64,000 nucleotides of DNA, from assembly GCF_900609045.1 (NCBI RefSeq), contig NZ_UXAV01000042.1, forward strand, positions 248,001 through 312,000. The letters are read 5' to 3'. This document shows, piece after piece, positions 45,208 through 53,582 of the stretch. The stretch comes from Filibacter tadaridae (GTDB taxonomy: Bacteria > Bacillota > Bacilli > Bacillales_A > Planococcaceae). Position 1 is the first letter of the stretch; each line of letters starts with the position of its first letter. A program made the translations under genes and the position numbers. The notes below the pieces were generated by a model. It was not told where the DNA came from. It did not search any database and saw only the letters and a program-made list of their open reading frames with translations.

Positions 45208-45603
45208 TTAAGGTGCAACAAGTTCCACCTTTATTCTGTCTGGATCCTCAAAGTAAACAGCATAATGGTTATCTCCTCCAGCGAATGGATGCTGCCTTGT
45301 ATAGAGTAGAGTAATTCCTTTACTTTTCAATTCATCAGTCATATTATCGACTTGTTCACGGGAATCAGCTTGAAATGCTAAATGATTTAAACCGACTCGA
45401 GACCTATGATACGGAACATCAAGAAATCTTTCTTCAGTTTGTACAAAGACGATATAGGTATCCCCCAATTTCCAACTTTGCCCTCTTTCCCATTTCTGAA
45501 AAACATTATATCCGAGTTCTTCAAGCAACCATCCCCAAAACTTAGCTGACCTTTTTAAATCTGAAACGTATATTTCTATATGATGTAGTAATCCCTTACC
45601 CAA
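45208..45603 (-). CDS. VOC (glyoxalase/bleomycin-resistance) family protein
   Basis: A 131-residue VOC protein of two beta-alpha-beta-beta-beta modules. LLHHIEIYVSDLKRSAKFW starts the first, GLNHLAFQADSREQVDNM the second, and YFEDPDRIKVELVAP closes it; His and Glu metal ligands are in the expected places. TTG start chosen eight bases after AAAGGGGG, shortening an upstream frame by 13 codons. Substrate unknown. Confidence 0.85.
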   Translation of the reverse strand: MGKGLLHHIEIYVSDLKRSAKFWGWLLEELGYNVFQKWERGQSWKLGDTYIVFVQTEERFLDVPYHRSRVGLNHLAFQADSREQVDNMTDELKSKGITLLYTRQHPFAGGDNHYAVYFEDPDRIKVELVAP

Positions 45604-45644
45604 AGAATAATCCCCCTTTGTATTCCATCCTAAAAAGCACATTC

Positions 45645-45703
45645 TTCAACAAATTGGCCCGATTCTGGCCCAACTTTTATTCAGCTAAAGCGCACGTTAA
45701 TTT
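45645..45703 (-). repeat. Cassette repeat R19 (short form)
   Basis: CAACAAATTGGCCCGATTC left box and TAAAGCGCACGTTAAT right box; related to 47884. It reaches the stop codon of the following gene. Confidence 0.83.
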
Positions 45704-46112
45704 AAGAAACGTTTACCGCAGTAACCAGTTCTAACAACTCATCAAGGGTTCCATAACACTTTTCAACTTCTGCAAGATGGTAAAATGTACTTGTTGTTTC
45801 AAAATTTTTTACTTCTTCATTTGGCGAATAAAGAAAGGTCCTTTTCCCCTGACCCAATGCAATCCCTAATTCAATATGAGTACCTTTTCCTCCCGGTAAT
45901 AAAATCACAATGAAATCAGATTCCAATACCGCATTCTTCTCTTTTTCACCTATATCTCTTAGGTCTTCAACTGTAAATGTTTGTTCTCTTTTTGCTTTTG
46001 CGTTTTGCGTCCAGTCATAGGTTTGAATATAACCTTTATTCTTTAAGTGATCCGCAACGTATCGAACAGATTCCAGGTTTCTAAAACTCGATGCTACATA
46101 AAATTTCTCCAA
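45702..46112 (-). CDS. Nucleoside 2-deoxyribosyltransferase-like protein
   Basis: A 136-residue protein beginning LEKFYVASSFRNLESVRYVA. A DFIVILLPGGKGTHIELGIA block follows, typical of the nucleoside 2-deoxyribosyltransferase/YtoQ-like fold, with the Glu of HIELG likely catalytic. It may exchange or hydrolyse bases of (modified) nucleosides. TTG start behind AAGGGAG, with an alternative in-frame start 45 bases upstream. Single-gene unit. Confidence 0.78.
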   Translation of the reverse strand: MEKFYVASSFRNLESVRYVADHLKNKGYIQTYDWTQNAKAKREQTFTVEDLRDIGEKEKNAVLESDFIVILLPGGKGTHIELGIALGQGKRTFLYSPNEEVKNFETTSTFYHLAEVEKCYGTLDELLELVTAVNVS

Positions 46113-46176
46113 TTTGAAGGTCACTCCCTTTTCACCTATTAAGCTATATATATTCAAATATCATTACAAGTTCTTC

Positions 46177-46204
46177 TGCAAAATGGCCCTATTGCTTAAT
46201 CTTG
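46177..46204 (-). repeat. Cassette repeat R20 (left half only)
   Basis: TGCAAAATGGCCCTATTGC is the left box with tail; the right half has been lost and the VOC gene's stop is four bases away. Confidence 0.55.
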
Positions 46205-46207
46205 AAT

Positions 46208-46570
46208 TTATACTTCTTGAATCATTTCCATTCTGTTCCCAAAGGGGTCTCTGAATTCAAATCGTTCAAAACCTGGGATTGGAACTCCTTCAATGACTTG
46301 AATATCATTTTGCTCTAACACACTTCTCCAGTGTGAAATGTCATTTACCAGATAAGCTAAATGTGCTTTTGTTGTTAGTCTATCAAAACCATCTTCTGTG
46401 CCTACGTGAACGTCCCTATCTCCAACTTTCAACCAAAACCCTCCACGTCCTTTAAGCGAATCTGGCTTTTCTATTTCTCCTAATCCTAATACATTACAGT
46501 AAAATTTCTTACCTTCCTCTTCTGCACCCTTCGGAATAGTAATCTGCGCATGATGCAATCCAAGAACCAT
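46208..46570 (-). CDS. VOC family protein
   Basis: A 120-residue VOC protein. GLHHAQITIPKGAEEEGKKF opens it, HLAYLVNDISHWRSVLEQN is in the second module and FRDPFGNRMEMIQEV closes it with the metal-binding Glu. ATG behind AGGGGGAG. Different from, but of the same superfamily as, the VOC gene at 45.2 kb. Substrate unknown. Confidence 0.87.
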   Translation of the reverse strand: MVLGLHHAQITIPKGAEEEGKKFYCNVLGLGEIEKPDSLKGRGGFWLKVGDRDVHVGTEDGFDRLTTKAHLAYLVNDISHWRSVLEQNDIQVIEGVPIPGFERFEFRDPFGNRMEMIQEV

Positions 46571-46625
46571 GTAAATCTCCCCCTATTTTTTAATAGCTTT
46601 ACCATAATGTTTAAAAAATCTCCCT

Positions 46626-46693
46626 AACAAAATCATCCGATTACTGAACAGTCACAGTTCCTGGCTTCAGAAGTACGCCCGATTGCTGAAAGC
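46626..46693 (-). repeat. Cassette repeat R21
   Basis: AATCATCCGATTACTGAACA left box, CTGGCTTCAGAAGTACGCCC right side, then GATTGCTGAAAG. Member of the R13 type with a decayed centre (GTCACAG for GGCGCAG). Confidence 0.8.
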
Positions 46694-46702
46694 TTTTTTA
46701 AT

Positions 46703-47161
46703 CTATAAATCTTGAGATAAACGAACCATATCCCTACACTGAATACCGTTTTCAAAGATTTCCTCGGAATAATGCCTAACGAAAAAGTCCATATCCACGC
46801 CAATTATTCTAAATCCACATTTTTGGTAGAGAGCCAGTTGTCCTACGCTTGAATTCCCAGTTCCAATTTCAATTGTTTTGAAACCTTTTGTCTTAGCTAC
46901 CCTTATTGCATCCAACACCAACCGTTTGCCTATACCTTTACCATGTTGATCTTCGACGACCGCAACAGTCACAAGCTCCACTGTCTCAGGTCTTGTCGGA
47001 AGTAATACATAGACTCCAATAGTCTGCTGTTCGATTTCAGCTATAAAACATTCGCCCCTACTGACATACTCTTCAACAATTTCTCTTGAAGGATCAGCCA
47101 ATAACAACAATTCCAATGGAAGTTTTTCGTCTTCATTAAGTTTCCTAATATCCATTTTCAT
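46703..47161 (-). CDS. GNAT acetyltransferase
   Basis: A 152-residue GNAT with TVAVVEDQHGKGIGKRLVLD as acetyl-CoA motif and ALYQKCGFRIIGVDMDFF near the end. IRKLNEDEKLPLELLLLADP forms the first strand-helix. ATG start behind AAGGGA. Single-gene unit between R21 and R22. Confidence 0.88.
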   Translation of the reverse strand: MKMDIRKLNEDEKLPLELLLLADPSREIVEEYVSRGECFIAEIEQQTIGVYVLLPTRPETVELVTVAVVEDQHGKGIGKRLVLDAIRVAKTKGFKTIEIGTGNSSVGQLALYQKCGFRIIGVDMDFFVRHYSEEIFENGIQCRDMVRLSQDL

Positions 47162-47197
47162 CTCTTTAAATCCCTTCCAGTTTTCTTATATGTTGCT

Positions 47198-47274
47198 TCA
47201 CAATCTGGTCCGATCAAGCAAAAATGGGCGCAATGCTTATTCTGGGAAGGCACCCGATTGCTTAAGACGCTTAA
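47198..47274 (-). repeat. Cassette repeat R22
   Basis: CACAATCTGGTCCGATCAAG left box, TGGGCGCAATGC centre, AAGGCACCCGATTGC right box. The gene before it stops 14 bases away and the next start is 37 bases on. Confidence 0.87.
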
Positions 47275-47287
47275 CTAACGCCATCCA

Positions 47288-47842
47288 TTAATTTGAATAG
47301 TCTTGCTTTAACAATGAATACATATATAAATCATCAAACTTACCGCAAGTAAACTCATAACTTCTCAAAAGTCCCTCTCTTATAAACCCCTGTCTTTCAA
47401 CTAATTTTTGTGAAGGTATATTGGGTGGTTCTATTAGTGCTTCAATCCGTTGTAAATTCATCTGTTCAAATCCATAACTAATAACAGCCTCAAAAGCCTC
47501 ATTTGCAATTCTTTCTCCCCAGTGTTCTTTACTTAACTCAATCCCGACTGCGGCACGATAATGCTGTGAAGCACAATCAAGAAAACCGCAACTACCGATG
47601 ATCTTTCCTTGGCCCTTTAAAGAAATTCCCCATCTTATTCCTGTTCCTTTCTCAAATATTGACTTATACCAAGAAATCTCATCCAATGCATCGTTAATAG
47701 ACTTAAATGGTTCTAATCCATAGTATTTCATTACGTCCTCATCAGACAGATACGTTAGAAGATTGCCCGCATCCTCCTGGGTTACTTGCCTTAAAATCAA
47801 TCGTTCAGTTTCAAGTATGGGAAACACGGCTATCTTTGTCAC
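47288..47842 (-). CDS. GNAT acetyltransferase (RimJ/RimL-like)
   Basis: A 184-residue acetyltransferase. ILETERLILRQVTQEDAGNL is the classical N-terminus of the family. GIELSKEHWGERIANEAFEA is the acetyl-CoA region, and EALIEPPNIPSQKLVERQGF follows. GTG start behind AGGGGAG. It is less like the 40.7/43.9 kb pair. Single-gene unit. Confidence 0.88.
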   Translation of the reverse strand: MTKIAVFPILETERLILRQVTQEDAGNLLTYLSDEDVMKYYGLEPFKSINDALDEISWYKSIFEKGTGIRWGISLKGQGKIIGSCGFLDCASQHYRAAVGIELSKEHWGERIANEAFEAVISYGFEQMNLQRIEALIEPPNIPSQKLVERQGFIREGLLRSYEFTCGKFDDLYMYSLLKQDYSN

Positions 47843-47883
47843 AATAAATCTCCCCTAATTATTATTTACCTTTAGATACTGTT

Positions 47884-47946
47884 GTTCAGCTAAATGGCCC
47901 GATTGAAGCACAAACTTTATTCCGTTAAAGCACCCGTTAGTGAAAA
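47884..47946 (-). repeat. Cassette repeat R23 (short form)
   Basis: TAAATGGCCCGATTGAAGC left box and TAAAGCACCCGTTAGTG right box. On the minus strand it opens CACTAACGGGTGC. 160 bases of apparently empty sequence separate it from the next stop. Confidence 0.87.
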
Positions 47947-48105
47947 TACGTATCCATCAGGAACGCTCCGTTATTAAGCAATGGTTATTAATTCAGGTTC
48001 AACGAATTCTATTACAAGTTTTGGTAATGGTATAAACACCAATTCGTGATGATATTCGGTAATAAAGAGTTACTTCGGTTGGAGTGTTTTCTATTTAAAG
48101 CGCCA

Positions 48106-48489
48106 TCATATGTCGGTTGTTAATATTAATTTTTCTGTTTGTCCCCCCCACATTATTTCCACTTCAATTTCATCATCCTTTTGTATGATTTCGCAGTTTC
48201 CACAAGTTACATCTTTAAATTTAAAAGCTCCATATTTCAATGTGCTTTCTTCTCCGCTACTTCCTTGTCCTTTATTGTTATATTCGATTTTATAGTCTAT
48301 CGTTTCCGGAGCTTTGTTATCTCCTATATACTTGATTTTCCCAGCCGTTTGTTGCTCAACTTCGTTTGTAACTACTACTTCATAAAGAATATCCCAGTTA
48401 TCTCCACTTCCTGAAAAACTATAACTGTTCCCATCCACACAGCCACTCATTAAAAACACTAAAGTAACCAATAGTAGAATCTGTCTCAA
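48106..48489 (-). CDS. Putative lipoprotein, unknown
   Basis: A 127-residue protein with a lipobox signal (MRQILLLVTLVFLMSGCVDG). The mature part is beta-rich, with a CGNC pair (FKDVTCGNCEIIQKDDEIEV) that could form a disulfide or bind metal. TTG start behind GGAGGG. No family recognised. R23 lies 160 bases beyond its stop, farther than usual. Confidence 0.74.
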   Translation of the reverse strand: MRQILLLVTLVFLMSGCVDGNSYSFSGSGDNWDILYEVVVTNEVEQQTAGKIKYIGDNKAPETIDYKIEYNNKGQGSSGEESTLKYGAFKFKDVTCGNCEIIQKDDEIEVEIMWGGQTEKLILTTDI

Positions 48490-48644
48490 CTCAATCCCTC
48501 CGACGGTTTTTAATATTCACACTATTGTCCATGCGTAAGTTTGACGATATCGGTTGGTGAAGGTTTCAAATTATAACATAATTTTATTGAACTAAACTGC
48601 CCTTCGGTTGAACAACAATAAGGCTATCTACTGACAGCCCTGTT

Positions 48645-48713
48645 CTGCTAAATGGATCGTTTATGAAAATTGAGCGTTGATCTTTCTTTGAGAAAAGCGC
48701 CCGTTTCTGGAAC
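48645..48713 (-). repeat. Cassette repeat R24
   Basis: CTAAATGGATCGTTTATG left box, ATTGAGCGTTGATC centre, GAAAAGCGCCCGTTTCTGG right box. A further left-box-like fragment (AACTAAACTGCCCTTCGG) is at 48590-48607. Confidence 0.75.
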
Positions 48714-48717
48714 AAAG

Positions 48718-49500
48718 TTAGAACTGTACACTAAAACCATTAAATTTATGAATCCCTGTGCCGAATTTAACAAGTTCTTTTTCTTTTAAAAACTTAACTG
48801 CCAGTTTTACTTCCTCCAAAATTTCCGGATCAAGTCCTAAGGTATTATGGGAACCATAAACCTTTGAAACATGTCTTATCCCTGATATTCTTTCAAGAGA
48901 ACTAACTAAATCAACAGGATTGGTTGAAGGATAAAAAGCATATATAGGGGTCTCATCATAAAGTAAATCCCCTGTAAACAAATACCCATTCGTATTATCA
49001 AAAATGCATATATGGCCCGGTGAATGCCCTGGAGTGTGGTATATAATTAATTTTCTATTACCCATCTCAATGACATCACCATCAGCCACAAGCCTCGTCG
49101 GTGCTCCTTGATACGGTGTATATGTATCGGGATCAAATGTTTTAGGAGTAGGTATTGTAATGTCCCGACCAACATCTATTCTTATTTGCTCAATAGGTAA
49201 CCCTTTAATACCGTTCATTAGCCAGTCTGAATCCTTCTCATGGACATAGATTGTGTCAAATTCACCATGGCTTCCAATATGGTCTGCATGAACATGAGTG
49301 GTAATAACAGTGATGGGTAGGTCTGTGAGATGATCGGTAATTCTTTTTATATTATCAATACCAAGACCTGTATCAATTAACACTGCCCGTTCTTCCCCAA
49401 TCAATAAAAATGAATGCACTTTCTCCCAATGACCATATTCGCTTATTGCGAATGTAATATTATCAATTTCCTGAATGGTAAACCATGAATCCCTAAACAT
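48718..49500 (-). CDS. MBL-fold metallo-hydrolase
   Basis: A 260-residue metallo-beta-lactamase-fold protein with HVHADHIGSH (HxHxDH), YHTPGHSPGHICIF (second His), TGDLLYDE (bridging Asp) and a late SHNTLG histidine, giving a complete binuclear zinc site. Substrate unknown; lactonase- or glyoxalase II-like. ATG at 49500 behind AAGGGGGG; an upstream in-frame ATG is less likely. R24 begins five bases after its stop. Confidence 0.88.
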   Translation of the reverse strand: MFRDSWFTIQEIDNITFAISEYGHWEKVHSFLLIGEERAVLIDTGLGIDNIKRITDHLTDLPITVITTHVHADHIGSHGEFDTIYVHEKDSDWLMNGIKGLPIEQIRIDVGRDITIPTPKTFDPDTYTPYQGAPTRLVADGDVIEMGNRKLIIYHTPGHSPGHICIFDNTNGYLFTGDLLYDETPIYAFYPSTNPVDLVSSLERISGIRHVSKVYGSHNTLGLDPEILEEVKLAVKFLKEKELVKFGTGIHKFNGFSVQF

Positions 49501-49518
49501 TTTAACCCCCCCTTTATT

Positions 49519-49560
49519 CCACAAAGTTGTCCTTTTATTTAATACTGGCTATTAAATAAA
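49519..49560 (-). repeat. Possible degenerate cassette repeat
   Basis: CACAAAGTTGTCC...TTTAATACTGGCTATTAAAT follows the pattern of the R15 left box and ACTGGCGCTAAT centre, but the right box is absent. Confidence 0.35.
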
Positions 49561-49581
49561 TGTACTACCAATTCATATTTC

Positions 49582-50067
49582 TTATATGTTTCTCTCAAGT
49601 TTTAATTCAAACTGTGGCTTAGTTATATTGTCCATATAATGGACACTTCCGTTATATGCCAAATATGCTTGATAACGTGTACGTAGTGCGGGGGCTGAGA
49701 CCATATCTAGAACCTCCCCTTTACTAACCCAGCGACTGTCTGATGTTTCATCCGATATTGTCAATTTACCACCTACGGGTTCACATACAAAATCAAACAT
49801 AACTTTTGTGGGTACTGTCTTTACACCGCTATGTCCCTCATATGTTGCTGTATTAGAGGAAATCCCCACCAAATGGGATACTTTAACGTCAATTCCACTT
49901 TCCTCTTTAACTTCTCTGATTACGCCATCTATTAAATTTTCCCCGACCTCCACGTGACCTCCAGGAAATACCCAATGACCATCTCGACGGGTTTTTACTA
50001 ATAATATTTCACCTTTGGTATTTTCAACAAAGCCCCCCGCAGCAACAATATGTACTGGCATTTGCAT
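49582..50067 (-). CDS. NUDIX hydrolase
   Basis: A 161-residue NUDIX enzyme with the full box GGHVEVGENLIDGVIREVKE followed by ESGI, preceded by LVKTRRDGHWVFPGG. Likely a nucleotide-sugar or oxidised-nucleotide pyrophosphohydrolase; substrate unknown. ATG start behind GGAGGG. Distinct from the other NUDIX gene at 44.7 kb. Confidence 0.9.
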   Translation of the reverse strand: MQMPVHIVAAGGFVENTKGEILLVKTRRDGHWVFPGGHVEVGENLIDGVIREVKEESGIDVKVSHLVGISSNTATYEGHSGVKTVPTKVMFDFVCEPVGGKLTISDETSDSRWVSKGEVLDMVSAPALRTRYQAYLAYNGSVHYMDNITKPQFELKLERNI

Positions 50068-50100
50068 TGTCTATCCCTCCATTAAAATATGACTCTATCC

Positions 50101-50164
50101 CACAATCTATGGCCCGATTAATGAACAGGCGCAGATCCTTGCTTCAGAAAAGCGCCCCTTTAGC
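50101..50164 (-). repeat. Cassette repeat R25
   Basis: TATGGCCCGATTAATGAACA, then GGCGCAGATCCTTGCTTC and AGAAAAGCGCCCC: almost identical to R13 at 39.6 kb in the left and centre, diverging after GCGCCC. Confidence 0.9.
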
Positions 50165-50199
50165 TTATAATAAGGCGATTTACAAATATTAGTCTAAAA

Positions 50200-50529
50200 T
50201 TACTTCTTTATTCGTACCGTTAACACTTTCCATAGATATAGTAATAGCTTAAAAAACCAATAAAACAGAAAAAAATTAAGCAATAATCCCAAAGAACTAA
50301 AGGTAAAAACCCATCCACCACGATAGACAACACCCTTAGCAGGAAAACCAAAGAAATGATTCCCGTTACTATCAACTTGATAGCCAATTGTAGGAATGAG
50401 AGCAAAAATAACAGTTGAAATAAGACTTAAAAGATATAACTTCTTTTTAGTGGAGTTCATTTTATTTTTGGGGCTCAATAAGCTAACTAATACTAATATT
50501 ATTAACCCAAAAAGTAGCAATAAGTTCAC
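50200..50529 (-). CDS. Small membrane protein, unknown
   Basis: A 109-residue protein with three helices (LLLLFGLIILVLVSLL, LYLLSLISTVIFALIPTIGY, LLLNFFLFYWFFKLLLYLW) and a basic tail (VRIKK). GTG start behind AAGGAGAG. No recognised family. Single-gene unit between R25 and R26. Confidence 0.72.
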   Translation of the reverse strand: MNLLLLFGLIILVLVSLLSPKNKMNSTKKKLYLLSLISTVIFALIPTIGYQVDSNGNHFFGFPAKGVVYRGGWVFTFSSLGLLLNFFLFYWFFKLLLYLWKVLTVRIKK

Positions 50530-50586
50530 AATATCTATCTCTCCTTAAATCATAACTTACCACAACTATCCAATGCATTTCATATT

Positions 50587-50653
50587 CAACAAAACTGCCC
50601 TGTTTGATGCAATACTGGCGCTAATCCTTGTTAGGGAAAAGCGCCCAATTGTT
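50587..50653 (-). repeat. Cassette repeat R26
   Basis: AAACTGCCCTGTTTGATGC left, ACTGGCGCTAATCCTTG centre, AGGGAAAAGCGCCCAATTG right. Nearly identical to 56150 in centre and right parts. Confidence 0.88.
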
Positions 50654-50681
50654 TTATTAAGAACTGCAAATAATTAATTAT

Positions 50682-50906
50682 TTAAAAAACAATAGGTAAC
50701 TGAGTGCTCTTTCTTCTGTTCCCGTTTATAAAAATAAAGCCAAGTGAAAAAACAATCAAAGATATTACGGGTATTACTGCAGGAATTATTCTCGGTAACT
50801 CAGTAAATAGCCTGAGGAACATTTGTACGAATAAAGTTGGCACGATAATAATCAACAACATTCTCACTACCTTGTTTTTAAAACTCAGTTCAAATCGTTC
50901 ACTCAT
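50682..50906 (-). CDS. Small membrane protein, unknown
   Basis: A 74-residue protein with two helices (MLLIIIVPTLFVQMFLRLF and IIPAVIPVISLIVFSLGFIF) and basic ends. I prefer the ATG at 50906, eight bases after AAAGGG; another ATG lies three codons upstream. No family recognised. Confidence 0.68.
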   Translation of the reverse strand: MSERFELSFKNKVVRMLLIIIVPTLFVQMFLRLFTELPRIIPAVIPVISLIVFSLGFIFINGNRRKSTQLPIVF

Positions 50907-50928
50907 ATGCTCCACCCTTTCATATTTA

Positions 50929-50986
50929 ATTAAATGGCCCTATTCTGGCACAATGCTTCTTCAACAACTGCGCCCGATTTGTGAAC
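50929..50986 (-). repeat. Cassette repeat R27 (short form)
   Basis: TAAATGGCCCTATTCTGGCA left box and AACAACTGCGCCCGATTTG right box; same short form as 45149. Confidence 0.88.
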
Positions 50987-51017
50987 AATAAATATGACTA
51001 AATTGCCGTCCATCTTT

Positions 51018-51338
51018 TCATTTCCCCACAAAGTAAACAGTAAAAAGTAAGCCATTCATTACGAATAATGAAAGTGGAATTAATGAGGTAAACAATGATA
51101 TGATCAGATGGTTTTTCTTACGTTCTCCATTTGCTTTAAACAAACAGAAGATCGAAAAACCTACTAAAACAAAGGTAGATAAGATACCCGTTAACAATAC
51201 ATCTCTATTTTCCTTTTCGGCAAATAACGACCAACTTTCAATATTCAACACCACTATTATTCCTAAGCACGCCAATGCAGTAGAGGCTATAAGCCATTTG
51301 TAGAATTTGCCCACTGTAAAATCCCCTTTGAATTTCAT
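51018..51338 (-). CDS. Membrane protein with three helices, unknown
   Basis: A 106-residue protein; helices are WLIASTALACLGIIVVLNI, LLTGILSTFVLVGFSIFCLF and LIISLFTSLIPLSLFVMNG. ATG start is preceded by a poor ribosome site. Single-gene unit between R27 and R28. No function recognised. Confidence 0.68.
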   Translation of the reverse strand: MKFKGDFTVGKFYKWLIASTALACLGIIVVLNIESWSLFAEKENRDVLLTGILSTFVLVGFSIFCLFKANGERKKNHLIISLFTSLIPLSLFVMNGLLFTVYFVGK

Positions 51339-51395
51339 TTCGACTACTCCGACAATTAGATATTTCTAGATATAAATAAGTTTCTTTGGACTACT

Positions 51396-51451
51396 TCAAA
51401 AGTTCTTCCTGTTTGCAATCGCTTCTTCGGGAAATGCGACCGATTGATGAA
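51396..51451 (-). repeat. Cassette repeat R28
   Basis: TTCCTGTTTGCAATCGCTTC, then GGGAAATGCGACCGATTGATG; left box compressed, right box with ACC for CCC. Confidence 0.6.
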
Positions 51452-51455
51452 TGCT

Positions 51456-51845
51456 TTAAAGTTCTTTGAATTTTTTTTGTACCTGAACAAGCACATATTT
51501 CTTAGTCCACATTTGAGTAGTCACAATTAATCTTTCTCCGTCTTTTTCAAAGAACAGACCAGCACCATCTTTATCTTTAAATTCCCATCCTCTTGAACCA
51601 ATCATTTGTTTGATATTATCGTCAGCTATCGAAATATCCTTATTTTCAATTTTCGTGATATACCAAAGGGAATCATTGTCTGTTGCGACCTCTACTATCT
51701 TCGCATCGGAGTTTTTTAGTTTTTCAATTGCTTCCTTTGCTGATAGATTATCTATCGGTAAAGAAGGATAGTATGATTTATTTACAAATATAAACACCGC
51801 TACAGCCACTACTACAATGCCCAAGATAATTCCAACCTGTTTCAT
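51456..51845 (-). CDS. Anchored or secreted protein, unknown
   Basis: A 129-residue protein with an N-terminal membrane anchor (VGIILGIVVVAVAVFIFVN) and a soluble domain (SAKEAIEKLKNSDAKIVEVA, DNIKQMIGSRGWEFKDKDGA). ATG behind AGGGGGT. No family recognised. R28 begins about five bases after its stop. Confidence 0.72.
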   Translation of the reverse strand: MKQVGIILGIVVVAVAVFIFVNKSYYPSLPIDNLSAKEAIEKLKNSDAKIVEVATDNDSLWYITKIENKDISIADDNIKQMIGSRGWEFKDKDGAGLFFEKDGERLIVTTQMWTKKYVLVQVQKKFKEL

Positions 51846-51888
51846 ACATTACCCCCTGCGTATTAAATCAAATTATATAGTTCCTTTT

Positions 51889-51948
51889 CTACAATCTGGC
51901 CCGATTTTGGTACATTGCTATGCAGCAAAAGCGCCTGATTGTTTCATT
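51889..51948 (-). repeat. Cassette repeat R29
   Basis: CAATCTGGCCCGATTTTGGT left box and GCAAAAGCGCCTGATTG right box. Short form with intact left box. Confidence 0.85.
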
Positions 51949-52080
51949 GTGATCTACTATGTTGCATCAAACTTCAAAAGTCGAGGGCCATAAACCGAAA
52001 TTTAGTTATACTCCCCTAAGTCCCTTATTGATTTCCTTTGTAATTCACTTTAATAAGTGGGCACGCCCTCCAAAACATTT

Positions 52081-53433
52081 TTAGGAATTGGTCGACATTA
52101 TTTTTTCAAACTCCGCCAAGAATTTCTCCTGCTCCCTGTCCAAATACTCTCTACTCGGGATTTCCTTTAGAATTTCTTCTTGGGTGTAAATGCGCCCTCC
52201 TTTAATGATCTTATCAATATCTTTTGTATGTTGAATATCCTCCAAAGGATTTTTATTCAAAATGATCATGTCGGCAATGTTACCTTCTTTGATCGTGCCG
52301 ATATCCTTTATTTTAATGGAGTTCGCTGCTTTGATCGTTGCTGCCTGAAGTGCTTCCATTTCTGTGAATCCAATTTCTACGAACAGCTCTAACTCACGGT
52401 GGAGCCCCATCCCTGGCAGTGTCCAAACGCCACCCGGTGTGTCTGTTCCCGCTACAACAGTCCCGCCTAAGTCAGCATACGTTTTTGCTATATCTTTGAT
52501 AAATTGAGATTGGGTGCCTAACTGTTTTTTCAATGCATCACCGTACTCTTCCGCCGTTGTCACCCAAAAATCTTTAAGACCACCTGCTCTTTCAAATGTC
52601 TCAGCTACAGCGTTTGCTGGATGCCAGTAATCAGGCCATAGATTGATTTGGTCGAATATTACTAAAGTCGGACATAGGTACAAATCATACTTGATCATTT
52701 GCATACATAATTCTTTAATTTTGTCCTTGTCCGGATGTTCCCAGTCAATTTTATCCCATTCCGCTTGTTCAGCCGACGGATACCAATCCGGGTAAATGGT
52801 CTGGATGAAACCGGATGCATGCTCAAACCATTTTACTCCGACTTTGGCGGCATCCAGTGCGTTTACTTGTGAGGCATGAATCAAATCACAGCTTACTTCG
52901 AGACCAAACTTGTCTGCTTCTGACACGACCGCTTCCATAACCTCTTTGGATATCCATCCATAAATTTTAATGAATTTAGCGCCCGTATCTTTTTGCCTTC
53001 TCACTTCCTTTCTCCCTTCCATTGGGTCATCTGTGACAAAATTCCCGTAGCTCGTAGGCCCCCACAATCCAGGCGACCCATCAATCATTCGATCCGCGGA
53101 GTATACTCTCGGTGTTGGTGCATCAATAGGCGATTCAATCAATTTTTTTAATTGAAATACATTACCCGCCGTGTTACGAACGGTTGTCACACCCGAAGCG
53201 ACAAATTGCACCGCAAAATCTTCCTTGATGTGACAGTGCATGTCGATTAAACCAGGAATAACGTATTTCCCTTCCACATCAACGGATTCTATTTCCGGTG
53301 GTAAGTCACTGTCTTCGGAAAAGATAGTCTTAATGGTTCCATGATCAACCTCAATCGCTCCCTTAAAAATGATTTCACTCTCTACGTCAATGATTGTTGC
53401 ATTCTTCAAGATAAAATTCTTTGATAAGTTCAT
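52081..53433 (-). CDS. Amidohydrolase family metallo-enzyme
   Basis: A 450-residue TIM-barrel amidohydrolase (imidazolonepropionase/prolidase-like branch). DMHCHIKEDF carries the HxH metal site, KFIKIYGW the lysine region, KWFEHASGF a His, and VVAGTDTPGGVW the catalytic Asp. A C-terminal IADMIILNKNPLEDI beta-sandwich closes it. ATG start behind AGGGAGG. It is divergent from an Rgg-type regulator, which probably controls it. R29 lies about 130 bases beyond its stop, farther than for the small cassette genes. Confidence 0.9.
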   Translation of the reverse strand: MNLSKNFILKNATIIDVESEIIFKGAIEVDHGTIKTIFSEDSDLPPEIESVDVEGKYVIPGLIDMHCHIKEDFAVQFVASGVTTVRNTAGNVFQLKKLIESPIDAPTPRVYSADRMIDGSPGLWGPTSYGNFVTDDPMEGRKEVRRQKDTGAKFIKIYGWISKEVMEAVVSEADKFGLEVSCDLIHASQVNALDAAKVGVKWFEHASGFIQTIYPDWYPSAEQAEWDKIDWEHPDKDKIKELCMQMIKYDLYLCPTLVIFDQINLWPDYWHPANAVAETFERAGGLKDFWVTTAEEYGDALKKQLGTQSQFIKDIAKTYADLGGTVVAGTDTPGGVWTLPGMGLHRELELFVEIGFTEMEALQAATIKAANSIKIKDIGTIKEGNIADMIILNKNPLEDIQHTKDIDKIIKGGRIYTQEEILKEIPSREYLDREQEKFLAEFEKIMSTNS

Positions 53434-53582
53434 AATTAAATTTCCTCCCTTTTTAGAATGTTGAAACTTTAGTATAATAGATAAATTGAGGCATGTTATT
53501 TTTTTCTCATATAGTGGAATTTGGTCGTCGAATGGACATAACTGAATATAAACGTGATAAATTTATAGGAAGGAAGACGGAC

